A DNA stretch of 33,711 nt from Bacteroidota bacterium (GCA_029555415.1 JAKPSI010000058.1:1-33711); one strand, 5' to 3'; positions 1 to 7,570 are shown, numbered from the stretch's first letter. Made by a program: numbers and translations. The notes: a model not told the origin generated them from the sequence alone.

Positions 1-1310
1 CCGGTGGCCATACCTGCATTGCCTGTTCCGTTGAAGATGCCTTTGCGGCCCGGACTGGCAATAAAACTATAGTGATTCTTGAGGATGATCGTAATCTGCA
101 ATTCATCCGCCTTTTGTTGTGCGAGCGCGATCCGGTCGAAATCATTACTGATCTTACCGAAGAGCCGTTCGAATTCTTTCGGATGCGGAGTGAGGATGGA
201 ACCCGGCGGGATCTTTTCCAGCAGGTCGGCACTGGCCGCGATCATATTCAGCGCATCCGCATCGATCACCAGGGGCATATCCGCCTGACTGAGCAGATTG
301 CGCAGCATTTTCATGGTCTCGGTATCCGTTCCGATCCCCGGACCGATTCCGATCGATGCATATTTACTGAAGAATCCATCCGTCTTGGTCAGGAAGGTTG
401 GATGCGGATCCGCGATGCACATCGCTTCCGGTACAGCGGTCTGCAGAATGGTATATCCCGATGCAGGGACCTGGCAGGTCAGTAAGCCAACTCCGGAACG
501 CAAACAGGACTTTGCGGACAATACCGCGGCACCCATCTTACCGAAACTGCCTGCTAACAGTAATGCATGACCGAAGTTTCCCTTATGTCCCCAGGGATCA
601 CGGGGTTTGTAGATCCCGCTGATCATTTCATCATCCGCCAGTTCATAAGGAGGTTCAACTGCAGCATCATATTCAACATGCAGACCGATATCCAGGATCT
701 GGACTTTCCCCAGGGAAGGACCATTCTCCGCATGCATGAAAGCCTGTTTCCAGGTCTGGAAGCTCAGTGTGTATGCGGCTTTCACGATCGTATTTCCGGC
801 AGACGAATGATCCGTGAACATACCGCTCGGTATATCGATCGAGATATTCAACGCACCGGAACGGTTCATCGCATCAACCAGTGAAGCGGTCATGCCTTCG
901 ATACCACGGTTCAGTCCGGAGCCATATAAAGCATCAATGATGATATCATCCGGTTGAAATGCAGGAATATGTTCAGAAGATTGCAGGAATCTAATTTCTA
1001 CCTGTGGTAACTGATGCAGCCGGGCCAGATTGGTCTGGAAATCATCGGTGCCTTTGTGACCGAATTCAAGGATGCAGACCTTTACAGGCACACGCCTGAC
1101 AGCAAGCTGCCGGGCGATCGCCAATCCATCACCGCCATTATTGCCTTTGCCACAACAGATCCAGATATGACGGTCAGTGAATGCATGTTCTTCCAGCCAT
1201 TCCGTGCATGCAGCTGCGGCCCTTTCCATCAGGTCGATGGAAGCAATGGGTTCATGCTGGATCGTGTATTGATCCCATGCACGGACCTGTTCGGCCGACA
1301 GGATCTTCAT
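1..1310 (-). CDS. nnr: Bifunctional NAD(P)H-hydrate epimerase / ADP-dependent dehydratase (3' end outside window)
   Basis: This enzyme repairs damaged nicotinamide cofactors: the N-terminal YjeF_N domain epimerises NAD(P)HX and the C-terminal ribokinase-like domain dehydrates it with ADP. About 436 codons are visible from the ATG at 1310, and the reading frame runs off the left edge, so the last part of the C-terminal domain is missing. The epimerase motif GKGNNGGDG lies at residues 54-62 and DALYGSG follows later in that domain. In the dehydratase half I read GPGIGTD, DADALN, LTPHPKEF and, at the window edge, NGTGNAGMATG, the nucleotide-binding loop. The order (epimerase first, dehydratase second) is the usual bacterial fusion. 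It lies 53 nt downstream of the serine hydrolase gene on the same strand. No exact TAnnTTTG box precedes it, so it may be co-transcribed. The identification rests on motifs and is strong. Confidence 0.93.
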   Translation of the reverse strand, partial: MKILSAEQVRAWDQYTIQHEPIASIDLMERAAAACTEWLEEHAFTDRHIWICCGKGNNGGDGLAIARQLAVRRVPVKVCILEFGHKGTDDFQTNLARLHQLPQVEIRFLQSSEHIPAFQPDDIIIDALYGSGLNRGIEGMTASLVDAMNRSGALNISIDIPSGMFTDHSSAGNTIVKAAYTLSFQTWKQAFMHAENGPSLGKVQILDIGLHVEYDAAVEPPYELADDEMISGIYKPRDPWGHKGNFGHALLLAGSFGKMGAAVLSAKSCLRSGVGLLTCQVPASGYTILQTAVPEAMCIADPHPTFLTKTDGFFSKYASIGIGPGIGTDTETMKMLRNLLSQADMPLVIDADALNMIAASADLLEKIPPGSILTPHPKEFERLFGKISNDFDRIALAQQKADELQITIILKNHYSFIASPGRKGIFNGTGNAGMAT

Positions 1311-1363
1311 ATGAGAAAAATTGTACCCTAAAGTTGGTGACAATTCCGGAGAATTCCGATGAT

Positions 1364-2590
1364 TTAATGACGCTTCTTTGCGGAAGGCCTGGCAGGAGCC
1401 GTTTTTTTGTTCTTTTCATCAGGAAGGTCATTGTCGTCGTCCTGTTTTTCTCCGCCCTGATCATAATCCCCGAATATATCATAACAAAGATGGGCAACAT
1501 AATAGATCGCCCCCATGAAGCGGTTGCCGATGATGATGATCGTGGCCTTTTCATCTTCCAAGCGCGCGAATGCGGCATTGCTGCCATGCCATTTTCCAAA
1601 GTGGTAGATCACTTTCTTGCCGTTGGGGAGTAGTTGCAGCCTCCATCCCAGACCATAGTTATGAACAGATGCCTTTTCAAAACTGTAGGGTTTGAAGGCA
1701 CTGTCGCGCAGCTCCTTATTCAGTACCTGATCGGTATACATGGCCTGATCCCATTTTAACAGGTCGCGGACGGTGGTATAGATATTCTTGTCGCCATAGG
1801 TGCCTTCCAGAAAATCATAATCCCATAAGCGTCCATCCGGCGTGAAAGATGGTGTCGCGGTCATGCTGTCCGCCATCGTGAAAACATAAGTGTCCTTCAT
1901 GCCCAGGGGACCGAAGAATTTATGTTTCATGTAAGCAGGGAAAGTCTCGCCGGTGATCTTTTCCACGATCATCGCCAGTAAAACGAAATTGGTATTGCTG
2001 TAACTGAAATGGGTATCCGGAGGAAAGCTGCGTTTCGGCTGTTGTGTGAAGAGTAATTCAAGTACATCCGGATTGGTCATGTACCGGTGCTTCCATGGTT
2101 TCGGGTCGGCGAAATGGATATAATTCGGTAACCCGCTGCGGTGGTTCAGCATCATGCGGACCGTTATCCCGGGATAGGGGATGCCGGGGAAATATTTGGA
2201 CAACGAATCATCCAGTGATAGTTTCTGTTCCTGTACCAGCCGGAGTATCGCAGTGGCGGTAAAGGTCTTACTGGTGGATGCGATATGCATCGGCAGCGAG
2301 GCCGTCATGGTATCTGACTTGCGCAGATCCCGTTTACCAACATATCGTTCGTACAGCACTTCTCCGTCCTTCGCCACCAGCACCTGACCATTGAAGCGGG
2401 GGGTAAGCAACATGCTGTCGAAAAAAGCATCCAGTGTGCGGTAGTATTCGCGGAACGACTGCTTATCCATTTTAGCCGGTGTGGGCGGATAATATTGCAG
2501 GGAGTCTTCTGCGGTTTTCTTTCCCTGGGATGAAAAACGGCAGGCCAGGGGCAGTGCCCAAAGCAACAGGAGGGGGAGGGTTCTTTTCAA
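1364..2590 (-). CDS. Secreted serine hydrolase, beta-lactamase class C / penicillin-binding-protein fold
   Basis: The protein belongs to the AmpC/esterase-like serine hydrolase family; the actual substrate cannot be told from sequence. Numbered from the TTG at 2590, the nucleophile motif S-T-S-K is at 105-108, the second motif Y-S-N at 197-199 (in FSYSNTNF), and an H-F-G/W-H-G stretch near the C-terminus supplies the third motif. The N-terminus MKRTLPLLLLWALPLAC is a short export signal ending in a cysteine, so it may be a lipoprotein, although the lipobox (P-L-A-C) is imperfect. The frame also has an ATG at 2644, but the 18 residues this adds are Cys/Ser-rich, lie before the signal peptide, and would start upstream of the promoter octamer at 2610-2617. 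I therefore prefer TTG 2590. The last ~35 residues are highly charged and probably disordered. It is divergent from serA. Confidence 0.85.
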   Translation of the reverse strand: MKRTLPLLLLWALPLACRFSSQGKKTAEDSLQYYPPTPAKMDKQSFREYYRTLDAFFDSMLLTPRFNGQVLVAKDGEVLYERYVGKRDLRKSDTMTASLPMHIASTSKTFTATAILRLVQEQKLSLDDSLSKYFPGIPYPGITVRMMLNHRSGLPNYIHFADPKPWKHRYMTNPDVLELLFTQQPKRSFPPDTHFSYSNTNFVLLAMIVEKITGETFPAYMKHKFFGPLGMKDTYVFTMADSMTATPSFTPDGRLWDYDFLEGTYGDKNIYTTVRDLLKWDQAMYTDQVLNKELRDSAFKPYSFEKASVHNYGLGWRLQLLPNGKKVIYHFGKWHGSNAAFARLEDEKATIIIIGNRFMGAIYYVAHLCYDIFGDYDQGGEKQDDDNDLPDEKNKKTAPARPSAKKRH

Positions 2591-2609
2591 AAAATGACTA
2601 TCGTTTGAA

Positions 2610-2617
2610 CAAAAATA
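2610..2617 (-). promoter_or_regulatory. -7 promoter octamer for the serine hydrolase gene
   Basis: On the minus strand this reads TATTTTTG, an exact match to the Bacteroidota -7 element TAnnTTTG. It lies 19 nt before the proposed TTG start at 2590 and downstream of the alternative ATG at 2644, which favours the TTG. No convincing -33 TTTG is visible upstream. Confidence 0.5.
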
Positions 2618-2687
2618 ACCGCAGCAGGCTGCCCTGCGGGACATTAGTTTTCCCCAACAGCATTCCGGATGTTAATTGCGTCAAACT

Positions 2688-2695
2688 TATATTTG
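2688..2695 (+). promoter_or_regulatory. -7 promoter octamer of serA (leaderless geometry)
   Basis: TATATTTG matches TAnnTTTG exactly, and only four bases (caat) separate it from the ATG at 2700. Since transcription in this phylum starts a few bases after the octamer, the mRNA would begin at or next to the start codon. A TTG at 2676 in the same frame lies upstream of this box and is therefore unlikely to be the start. Confidence 0.55.
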
Positions 2696-2699
2696 CAAT

Positions 2700-3938
2700 A
2701 TGGCAGCAACCGAACAAACCAGTTACCCCAAAGAAAAGATCCGGATCCTTTTCCTGGAGAATATCAGTGATATCGCGGTAAAGAATTTCAAGCACCACGG
2801 TTATGTGAAAGTGGAGAAGATCAGCAAGGCACTGACAGAAGAGGAACTCATTCGTGAGATCAAAGATGTACATATCCTGGGCATCCGATCCAAGACGATG
2901 ATCACGAAGAATGTACTGCAGGCGGCAAAGAAACTGCAGGCGATCGGATGTTTCTGTATCGGCGTCAATCAGGTGGACCTGAAAGCCGCTACGGCACAGG
3001 GTGTGGTCGTGTTCAATGCGCCGTATTCCAATACCCGGTCTGTTGCTGAGCTGGTGATCGGATTATCGATCATGCTGATGCGCCGGATCCCTGACAAGAA
3101 TAAAGCGGCACATGAAGGCATCTGGAACAAGGACGCGAAAGGCAGTTATGAATTAAGGGGAAAGACACTTGGCATCATCGGTTATGGAAATATCGGCACA
3201 CAGGTCAGTGTACTGGCGGAAGGGCTGGGCATGAAAGTGCTGTTCTATGATGTGGAGACCAAACTGCCATTGGGCAATGCGGAAGATGCCAAATCACTGA
3301 AGGAATTACTCTCGCGTTCGGAAGTGGTCACCCTGCATGTACCGGAAACCTCACAGACAAAGAACCTCATCAATAAGACCAACCTGAAGTATTTCCGGAA
3401 AGGTGCGATCCTGATCAACTACGCGAGGGGAGAAGTAGTGGACCTTGAGGCATTGCGTAAAGCGATACTGGAAGAGCATATCGGTGGCGCGGCGGTGGAT
3501 GTATTTCCCTGGGAGCCGGAAAAGAACGGGGATCGTTTTCAGACACCGTTGCAGGACCTGCCCAATGTGATCCTGACCCCGCATATCGGCGGATCCACGG
3601 AAGAAGCACAACAGAATATCGGTGAAGATGTGAGCATCAAATTGTTCAATTACCTGGAAAAAGGGATGACCAACGGTTCCCATACGGTACCGGCACTGGC
3701 CTTACCGCCGCAGGAAGGTTCTCACCGGATCCTGCATATCCATAATAATGTACCGGGTGTGCTTTCTGAGATCAATACCGAACTGTCAAGACATAAGATC
3801 AATATACTGGGGCAGTACCTGAAGACCAATGACGCGATCGGTTATGTGGTGCTGGATGTGGACAAGAAACTTTCCGCCAAGGCGGTCGATCTGCTGCGCG
3901 AGGTGAAACATACCATCAAGGTACGGATGCTCTACTGA
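2700..3938 (+). CDS. serA: D-3-phosphoglycerate dehydrogenase with C-terminal ACT domain
   Basis: SerA oxidises 3-phosphoglycerate to 3-phosphohydroxypyruvate with NAD+, the first committed step of serine synthesis, in the cytoplasm. The 412-residue length is close to the E. coli enzyme (410). The Rossmann motif GYGNIG is at 161-166. The catalytic region follows the D-2-hydroxyacid dehydrogenase pattern: Arg in INYARGEVVD, Glu in PWEPEK, and His in TPHIGGSTEEAQ. The last ~75 residues (HRILHIHNNVPGVLSEIN onward) form an ACT domain, the site of serine feedback inhibition in the E. coli-type enzyme. I chose the ATG at 2700 because an exact promoter octamer ends at 2695. It is monocistronic: a strong terminator follows 20 bases after the stop. 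Confidence 0.95.
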   Translation: MAATEQTSYPKEKIRILFLENISDIAVKNFKHHGYVKVEKISKALTEEELIREIKDVHILGIRSKTMITKNVLQAAKKLQAIGCFCIGVNQVDLKAATAQGVVVFNAPYSNTRSVAELVIGLSIMLMRRIPDKNKAAHEGIWNKDAKGSYELRGKTLGIIGYGNIGTQVSVLAEGLGMKVLFYDVETKLPLGNAEDAKSLKELLSRSEVVTLHVPETSQTKNLINKTNLKYFRKGAILINYARGEVVDLEALRKAILEEHIGGAAVDVFPWEPEKNGDRFQTPLQDLPNVILTPHIGGSTEEAQQNIGEDVSIKLFNYLEKGMTNGSHTVPALALPPQEGSHRILHIHNNVPGVLSEINTELSRHKINILGQYLKTNDAIGYVVLDVDKKLSAKAVDLLREVKHTIKVRMLY

Positions 3939-3957
3939 TCCTGTGAACTCATTGCAT

Positions 3958-3986
3958 AAAGGCCGGATCCAAACCGGCCTTTTTTT
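3958..3986 (+). terminator. Rho-independent terminator after serA
   Basis: A perfect GGCCGG/CCGGCC stem (3961-3966 with 3974-3979, 7-nt loop) is followed by a run of seven T. Flanking AAA and TTT extend the pairing. Confidence 0.9.
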
Positions 3987-4019
3987 ATTGGCGCGATGTG
4001 CAAAAATAAAGTTTATCAA

Positions 4020-4041
4020 ATTTTCAATAAATATTGAAAAT
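4020..4041. promoter_or_regulatory. Perfect 22-bp dyad upstream of ndh (candidate operator)
   Basis: ATTTTCAATA (4020-4029) and TATTGAAAAT (4032-4041) are perfect inverted repeats with a 2-nt centre (AA). The dyad ends 4 nt before the ndh -7 octamer, so it covers the expected -33 region. A dimeric regulator bound there would be placed to block or recruit RNA polymerase. I cannot assign the regulator family. Confidence 0.6.
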
Positions 4042-4045
4042 AATG

Positions 4046-4068
4046 TAACTTTGGGTTACAATACCCAA
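4046..4068 (+). promoter_or_regulatory. ndh -7 octamer overlapping a second inverted repeat
   Basis: TAACTTTG at 4046-4053 matches TAnnTTTG exactly and lies 17 nt before the ndh ATG. Its last three bases start a second dyad, TTGGGT (4051-4056) and ACCCAA (4063-4068), with a 6-nt centre that spans the expected transcription start. It could act as DNA operator or as a hairpin at the very 5' end of the mRNA. Confidence 0.6.
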
Positions 4069-4070
4069 TT

Positions 4071-5348
4071 ATGAAAGTAGTCATAGCAGGTGCAGGATTC
4101 GGTGGAATGAGGCTGGCGCGTAAGCTGAACAACAAGCCTGGCTTCGATGTCCTGCTCCTGGATAAATACAATTACCATCAGTTCCAGCCCTTGTTCTATC
4201 AGGTGGCCACCGCAGGTCTGGATGCCAGTAACATTTCATTTCCCCTTCGTAAAGTGTTCCAGAAAAGCCGCAATGTCAGGATCCGTATGGCGGAGATCAG
4301 AGAGATCAAACCGGATCAGAAAGTACTCGTTACGGACCAGGAGTCCATTTCATATGATGTGCTGGTACTGGCTACCGGAGCGGATACTAATTTCTTCGGA
4401 AATGCCGGCGTAGAGCGTTATGCATTTCCGATGAAGTCGACCACTGAAGCGCTCCAGTTACGATACCGCATACTCCGGAATTTTGAACAGGCGCTGACCG
4501 TGAAAGATGCCGATGAGCTGCAAAATCTGATGAATATCGTTGTGGTCGGTGCCGGCCCGACCGGTGTAGAGTTATCCGGTGCCCTGGCTGAAATGAAACA
4601 CTATGTACTTCCCAAAGATTACCCGGAACTTGATTTCAGCAAGATGCAGATCTTCCTGCTGGAAGGAACCGGCAAGACCCTTGGTGCCATGAGTGAGCAG
4701 TCGGCCGCCCGTTCGCGTAAGTACCTCGATAAGCTGGGTGTAACGGTCAGGACGAATTCCCTGCTGAAGGACTATGACGGAAAAACAGTGTCCCTTCAGG
4801 ACGGTACAACGATCCCTTCTTCAACCGTCATATGGGCAGCAGGTATTAAAGGAAATGTTCCGGTAGGTATCGATATTTCCCTGATCGCGAGAGGAAATCG
4901 TATTCGTGTGGATGAGTACTGCCGGGTCAGCGGATACAATAATAATATGTATGCACTCGGTGACCTTGCTTATCTGGAAGAGCCTGCCTATCCGAATGGG
5001 CATCCACAGGTGGCGCCGGTTGCGATACAGATGGCCGACCTCATTGCTGAGAATCTGAAAAGAGAGGTGAGGGGAAAAACGCCACTGGTTTTTCGCTATC
5101 GCAATAAAGGCTCAATGGCTACAGTGGGACGCAACCTGGCCGTGGTGGATGTACCGAAACCCAAACTCCATTTAGGTGGTTTTCTGGCCTGGCTGACCTG
5201 GATGACCCTGCACCTGATGCTCATCCTGGGTGTGAAGAACCGTTTCTTCGTCTTCTGCAACTGGCTGTACAACTACTTTACCTATGACCAGAACCTGCGC
5301 CTCATTTTCCGTGAATTCGACAAACCTGACAAAACCCACAGTTCATGA
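4071..5348 (+). CDS. ndh: Type II NADH dehydrogenase (NDH-2), FAD-dependent
   Basis: NDH-2 passes electrons from NADH to the membrane quinone pool without pumping protons. The 425-residue protein has the two Rossmann motifs of the family: GAGFGG at 7-12 for FAD and GAGPTG at 160-165 for NADH. The second FAD segment is YALGDLAYLEE, followed by PQVAPVAIQMA, which corresponds to the quinone-site AQxxxQ region. The C-terminal ~60 residues are hydrophobic and aromatic (FLAWLTWMTLHLMLIL), consistent with a peripheral membrane anchor. The start is the ATG following a good promoter with two dyads. The stop overlaps the next start in ATGA, so the downstream membrane protein is translationally coupled. 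A general NAD(P)/FAD disulfide-type oxidoreductase is the alternative, but the C-terminal anchor favours NDH-2. Confidence 0.9.
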   Translation: MKVVIAGAGFGGMRLARKLNNKPGFDVLLLDKYNYHQFQPLFYQVATAGLDASNISFPLRKVFQKSRNVRIRMAEIREIKPDQKVLVTDQESISYDVLVLATGADTNFFGNAGVERYAFPMKSTTEALQLRYRILRNFEQALTVKDADELQNLMNIVVVGAGPTGVELSGALAEMKHYVLPKDYPELDFSKMQIFLLEGTGKTLGAMSEQSAARSRKYLDKLGVTVRTNSLLKDYDGKTVSLQDGTTIPSSTVIWAAGIKGNVPVGIDISLIARGNRIRVDEYCRVSGYNNNMYALGDLAYLEEPAYPNGHPQVAPVAIQMADLIAENLKREVRGKTPLVFRYRNKGSMATVGRNLAVVDVPKPKLHLGGFLAWLTWMTLHLMLILGVKNRFFVFCNWLYNYFTYDQNLRLIFREFDKPDKTHSS

Positions 5349-5782
5349 AATACAGGATCCCCGACTGGCTGATCATCACCGGGGCATGCGGCCAGATCTT
5401 CACTGCCCTGATCTATCCTTATATCCGGCACCGGATATTCAACTGGTACAATGACATCAAAAAACTCAAACCCCTGAATCAGGAGATCGCAAGGACATAC
5501 GGACATTATATCCAGGGACTCAACTTTTCATTCGGACTGATCTCGCTTTTATTCATCGCTGAACTGCAGAATGGTACCGGTCTTGCGGTGGGTCTCACTG
5601 GACTCATCGCCGCATACTGGACAGGAAAAGTGGTCACTCAATTCGCTTATTATCCGATGTACAGGATACCTAAGAAGTTTTTGTATAAAGCCGGGGAAGT
5701 ATTGATGAATACCTTGTTCGTGACTTTCTCGCTGGTCTATATCGCGATGTTCGTTTATAATTTGAGAGGATATTTAGCCTGA
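5345..5782 (+). CDS. Small polytopic membrane protein coupled to ndh, function unknown
   Basis: I do not recognise this 145-residue protein. It has about four hydrophobic segments: residues ~8-25 (WLIITGACGQIFTALIY), ~58-74, ~77-98 and ~117-140. A basic stretch between the first and second (KKLKPLNQEIARTYGHY) is presumably cytoplasmic. There are no cysteine pairs; His is scarce (28 and 52), so a heme or metal role is not evident. Its ATG overlaps the ndh stop by four bases, which implies coupled translation and probably a shared role, for example a membrane partner of NDH-2 or part of the same regulon. No terminator is obvious after it; dispersed repeats begin within ten bases of its stop. 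Confidence 0.8.
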   Translation: MKYRIPDWLIITGACGQIFTALIYPYIRHRIFNWYNDIKKLKPLNQEIARTYGHYIQGLNFSFGLISLLFIAELQNGTGLAVGLTGLIAAYWTGKVVTQFAYYPMYRIPKKFLYKAGEVLMNTLFVTFSLVYIAMFVYNLRGYLA

Positions 5783-5791
5783 TTTTTTTTC

Positions 5792-5907
5792 CGCAGATCA
5801 CGCAGATCTTAGCGCTGATCCCGAAGATTTATAACTACTAAACCGGAAAGTGATTACGAGGCTTTGAGAGCTAGCTTGAGGCTTGGCACTTTCAGCTTGC
5901 AGCTATT
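5792..5907. repeat. Dispersed short repeats between the membrane protein and the PagL-like gene
   Basis: Two repeat types sit side by side. At 5792-5820 an imperfect tandem of CGCAGATC units is seen. At 5861-5907 runs of GCTTGAG/AGCTTGCAGC follow, ending in GCTTGCAGCTATT (5895-5907), a 13-mer also found at 27299-27311. The second block abuts the promoter of the next gene. Confidence 0.6.
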
Positions 5908-5912
5908 TCCCT

Positions 5913-5920
5913 TAGTTTTG
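5913..5920 (+). promoter_or_regulatory. -7 promoter octamer for the PagL-like fusion gene
   Basis: TAGTTTTG matches TAnnTTTG exactly, six bases before the ATG at 5927. A TTTC at 5890-5893, inside the dispersed repeat, sits 19 nt upstream and could serve as the -33 element. The spacing implies little or no mRNA leader. Confidence 0.55.
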
Positions 5921-5926
5921 CGCTCT

Positions 5927-7132
5927 ATGATGAAAAGGTTCTTGATAATTTTCACTCTGTTGACCGGGATGATGTTCTCCGGGAAAATTCAGGCGCAGGA
6001 TACCCGTGCACAGTACCCGAAATTCATGTCGAATTCATATTTCGGGGTGAATATCGGCTATATCGATTATCCCTTCGGGAGTTATAGTCTGGAGCCGGGT
6101 TATACGGTGGAAACGGTACAGGTGCCGCATGTGGCGGTACGCCTGATGCTGATCGGTCATCAGTTCAATAAGAATTTATCGGCTCAGGTCAGTTATATGC
6201 GTCCGGTGAACTGGGTACAATATAAAAGCATCAATGGTGATCACCGGAGTCATTCTGTTTGGATGAATGTAGGCGGACTGACCGTTCGTCAGCGTATCCA
6301 TCTTTCGGGAAAATTATATACGTATGCGGAAGCGGGACTGGGTGTGGTCACCCGGAGCGGTTTTAAAGTGAATAATGTTCCGGTTGTGAAAGATGCCTCA
6401 TACGCGAGCATTTTACTCGGTACCGGGCTGCAGTATCAGGTCAATCAGAAATGGGGGCTGCTGCTGAGCGGCACCTGGTCGCCCAAGACCGACAAAGCCA
6501 AACAACCCAGGACCTTATTCCTGTCGGCCGGCTTCAATTATTACCTGCGTCCGTTATCCGCTGAGCGGGTGAAAAGGAACTCCTCGGAAACAACGGGGAA
6601 CCATTTTCCGCATCAACTGATCCAGGCCGGTTATTCCACCAATGCATTCGGCTATGGCATCAACCATTTCGTTTCTGAAGGCGCTATTCCGATCTTCTGG
6701 GGCGGTGACGCGGTGGTCAAATCGGGCATACATCTGAATTATCAGCGTAATGTGTACCATAGCCGCCGCGTTTTTGCGTTGGATTGGGGTACAAGCCTGG
6801 GGATCTGGACCAGCCGCCGGGATGGCCAGCATTTCTTCGCGGTATCGGTTTACCCGCTGATGCGGTTCACCTTCCTGAGGAGCAAGACAGCCGATTTCTT
6901 CTTCAATTATTCCGTAGCCGGACCTTCATATATCTCTAAGGTCATCATCGACGGTGCCGAGACCGGCAAACATTTCACTTTCCAGGATTTCATGGGGGCG
7001 GGGATGTTCGCAGGTAAGGACAGAAAATTCAATGCTGAGCTCCGCATCGGACATTATTCCAATGGAAATGTTTTCTCCCAGAATGCGGGCGTGAAGGTTC
7101 CGCTGACATTCAATCTCGGTTACGCTTTTTAG
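5927..7132 (+). CDS. Outer-membrane beta-barrel fused to a PagL-like acyloxyacyl hydrolase (lipid A deacylase)
   Basis: The 401-residue protein starts with a signal peptide (MMKRFLIIFTLLTGMMFSGK..AQ, about 1-24). Residues ~35-210 form one set of alternating hydrophobic/aromatic strands typical of a small beta-barrel. Residues ~230-401 form a second set that resembles the PagL/acyloxyacyl hydrolase family: a glycine-rich FQDFMGAGMFAGK segment is followed by RIGHYSNGN, where His376 and Ser378 match the PagL catalytic H-x-S-N. The chain ends in GYAF, a terminal aromatic expected of a barrel signal. PagL removes the 3-O acyl chain of lipid A in the outer membrane. The acidic third catalytic residue expected about 12 positions after the Ser is not evident (Lys there), so activity is not assured. 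The in-frame extension upstream to 5864 runs through repeats; ATG 5927 follows a promoter octamer and begins the signal peptide. Confidence 0.72.
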   Translation: MMKRFLIIFTLLTGMMFSGKIQAQDTRAQYPKFMSNSYFGVNIGYIDYPFGSYSLEPGYTVETVQVPHVAVRLMLIGHQFNKNLSAQVSYMRPVNWVQYKSINGDHRSHSVWMNVGGLTVRQRIHLSGKLYTYAEAGLGVVTRSGFKVNNVPVVKDASYASILLGTGLQYQVNQKWGLLLSGTWSPKTDKAKQPRTLFLSAGFNYYLRPLSAERVKRNSSETTGNHFPHQLIQAGYSTNAFGYGINHFVSEGAIPIFWGGDAVVKSGIHLNYQRNVYHSRRVFALDWGTSLGIWTSRRDGQHFFAVSVYPLMRFTFLRSKTADFFFNYSVAGPSYISKVIIDGAETGKHFTFQDFMGAGMFAGKDRKFNAELRIGHYSNGNVFSQNAGVKVPLTFNLGYAF

Positions 7133-7348
7133 CGATCATTCTTCAGCAGAGTGTATCAGAAATTCTGAAACAACCGGAACATCGGTCTGACCGGCCTGTA
7201 CACTAGTTTCTATGGAATACACGGGCTGTATACTTGTTATAGACTGCTTATCAATGCTTTCCTGCTTGCATTATATTCTTATAATTTACATTATGTTAAG
7301 TATTGTGATTTGATTCGTTTCTATAATATGCTTCCTGTGCTCCAACCT

Positions 7349-7438
7349 TCACTCCTTCAATACGGCATAACCGAACGTAATGATGTTACTGAACTTGAAA
7401 TAAGGACCTCCTATTCCTGGTGAGAAAAATCTGAACGA
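7349..7438 (-). pseudogene. Possible 3' remnant of a lost gene
   Basis: The minus-strand frame reads about 28 residues with protein-like character (SFRFFSPGIGGPYFKFSNII followed by TFGYAVLKE) and then a TGA at 7351-7349. The Gly/aromatic alternation looks like the end of a barrel or surface protein. Upstream the frame continues open only through a short-repeat block, with no start I would trust. It may be the tail of a gene destroyed by repeat insertion, or chance. The rest of 7133-7440 shows no gene or structure I can support. Confidence 0.25.
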
Positions 7439-7441
7439 CCC

Positions 7442-7515
7442 ATTCGTGTCTATTCGTAACCCTTCGTGCTCATTCGTGTTTGCATTAATCCGTGTCAATC
7501 CGTGCTGATCTGCGT
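7442..7515. repeat. Imperfect tandem ATTCGTGTC / ATCCGTGTC repeats
   Basis: Several degenerate copies of a ~9-10-base unit (ATTCGTGT, TTCGTGCTC, ATCCGTGTC, ATCCGTGCTG) run up to the terminator of the following minus-strand operon. Confidence 0.6.
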
Positions 7516-7545
7516 AAAAAAAAGAGCCGGACTCTCGCCCGGCTC
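7516..7545 (-). terminator. Rho-independent terminator of the gyrA-TPR operon
   Basis: On the minus strand GAGCCGG/CCGGCTC pair (7545-7539 with 7530-7524), followed by eight U (7523-7516). It lies 25 bases beyond the stop of the TPR gene. Confidence 0.88.
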
Positions 7546-7570
7546 GTGTTCTGGTATCCTGTGAAAACGT

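Noticed and set aside
72-1331. Several plus-strand open frames across 72-1331
   Set aside because: They are antisense to the NAD(P)H-hydrate repair enzyme, whose motifs are unambiguous on the minus strand.
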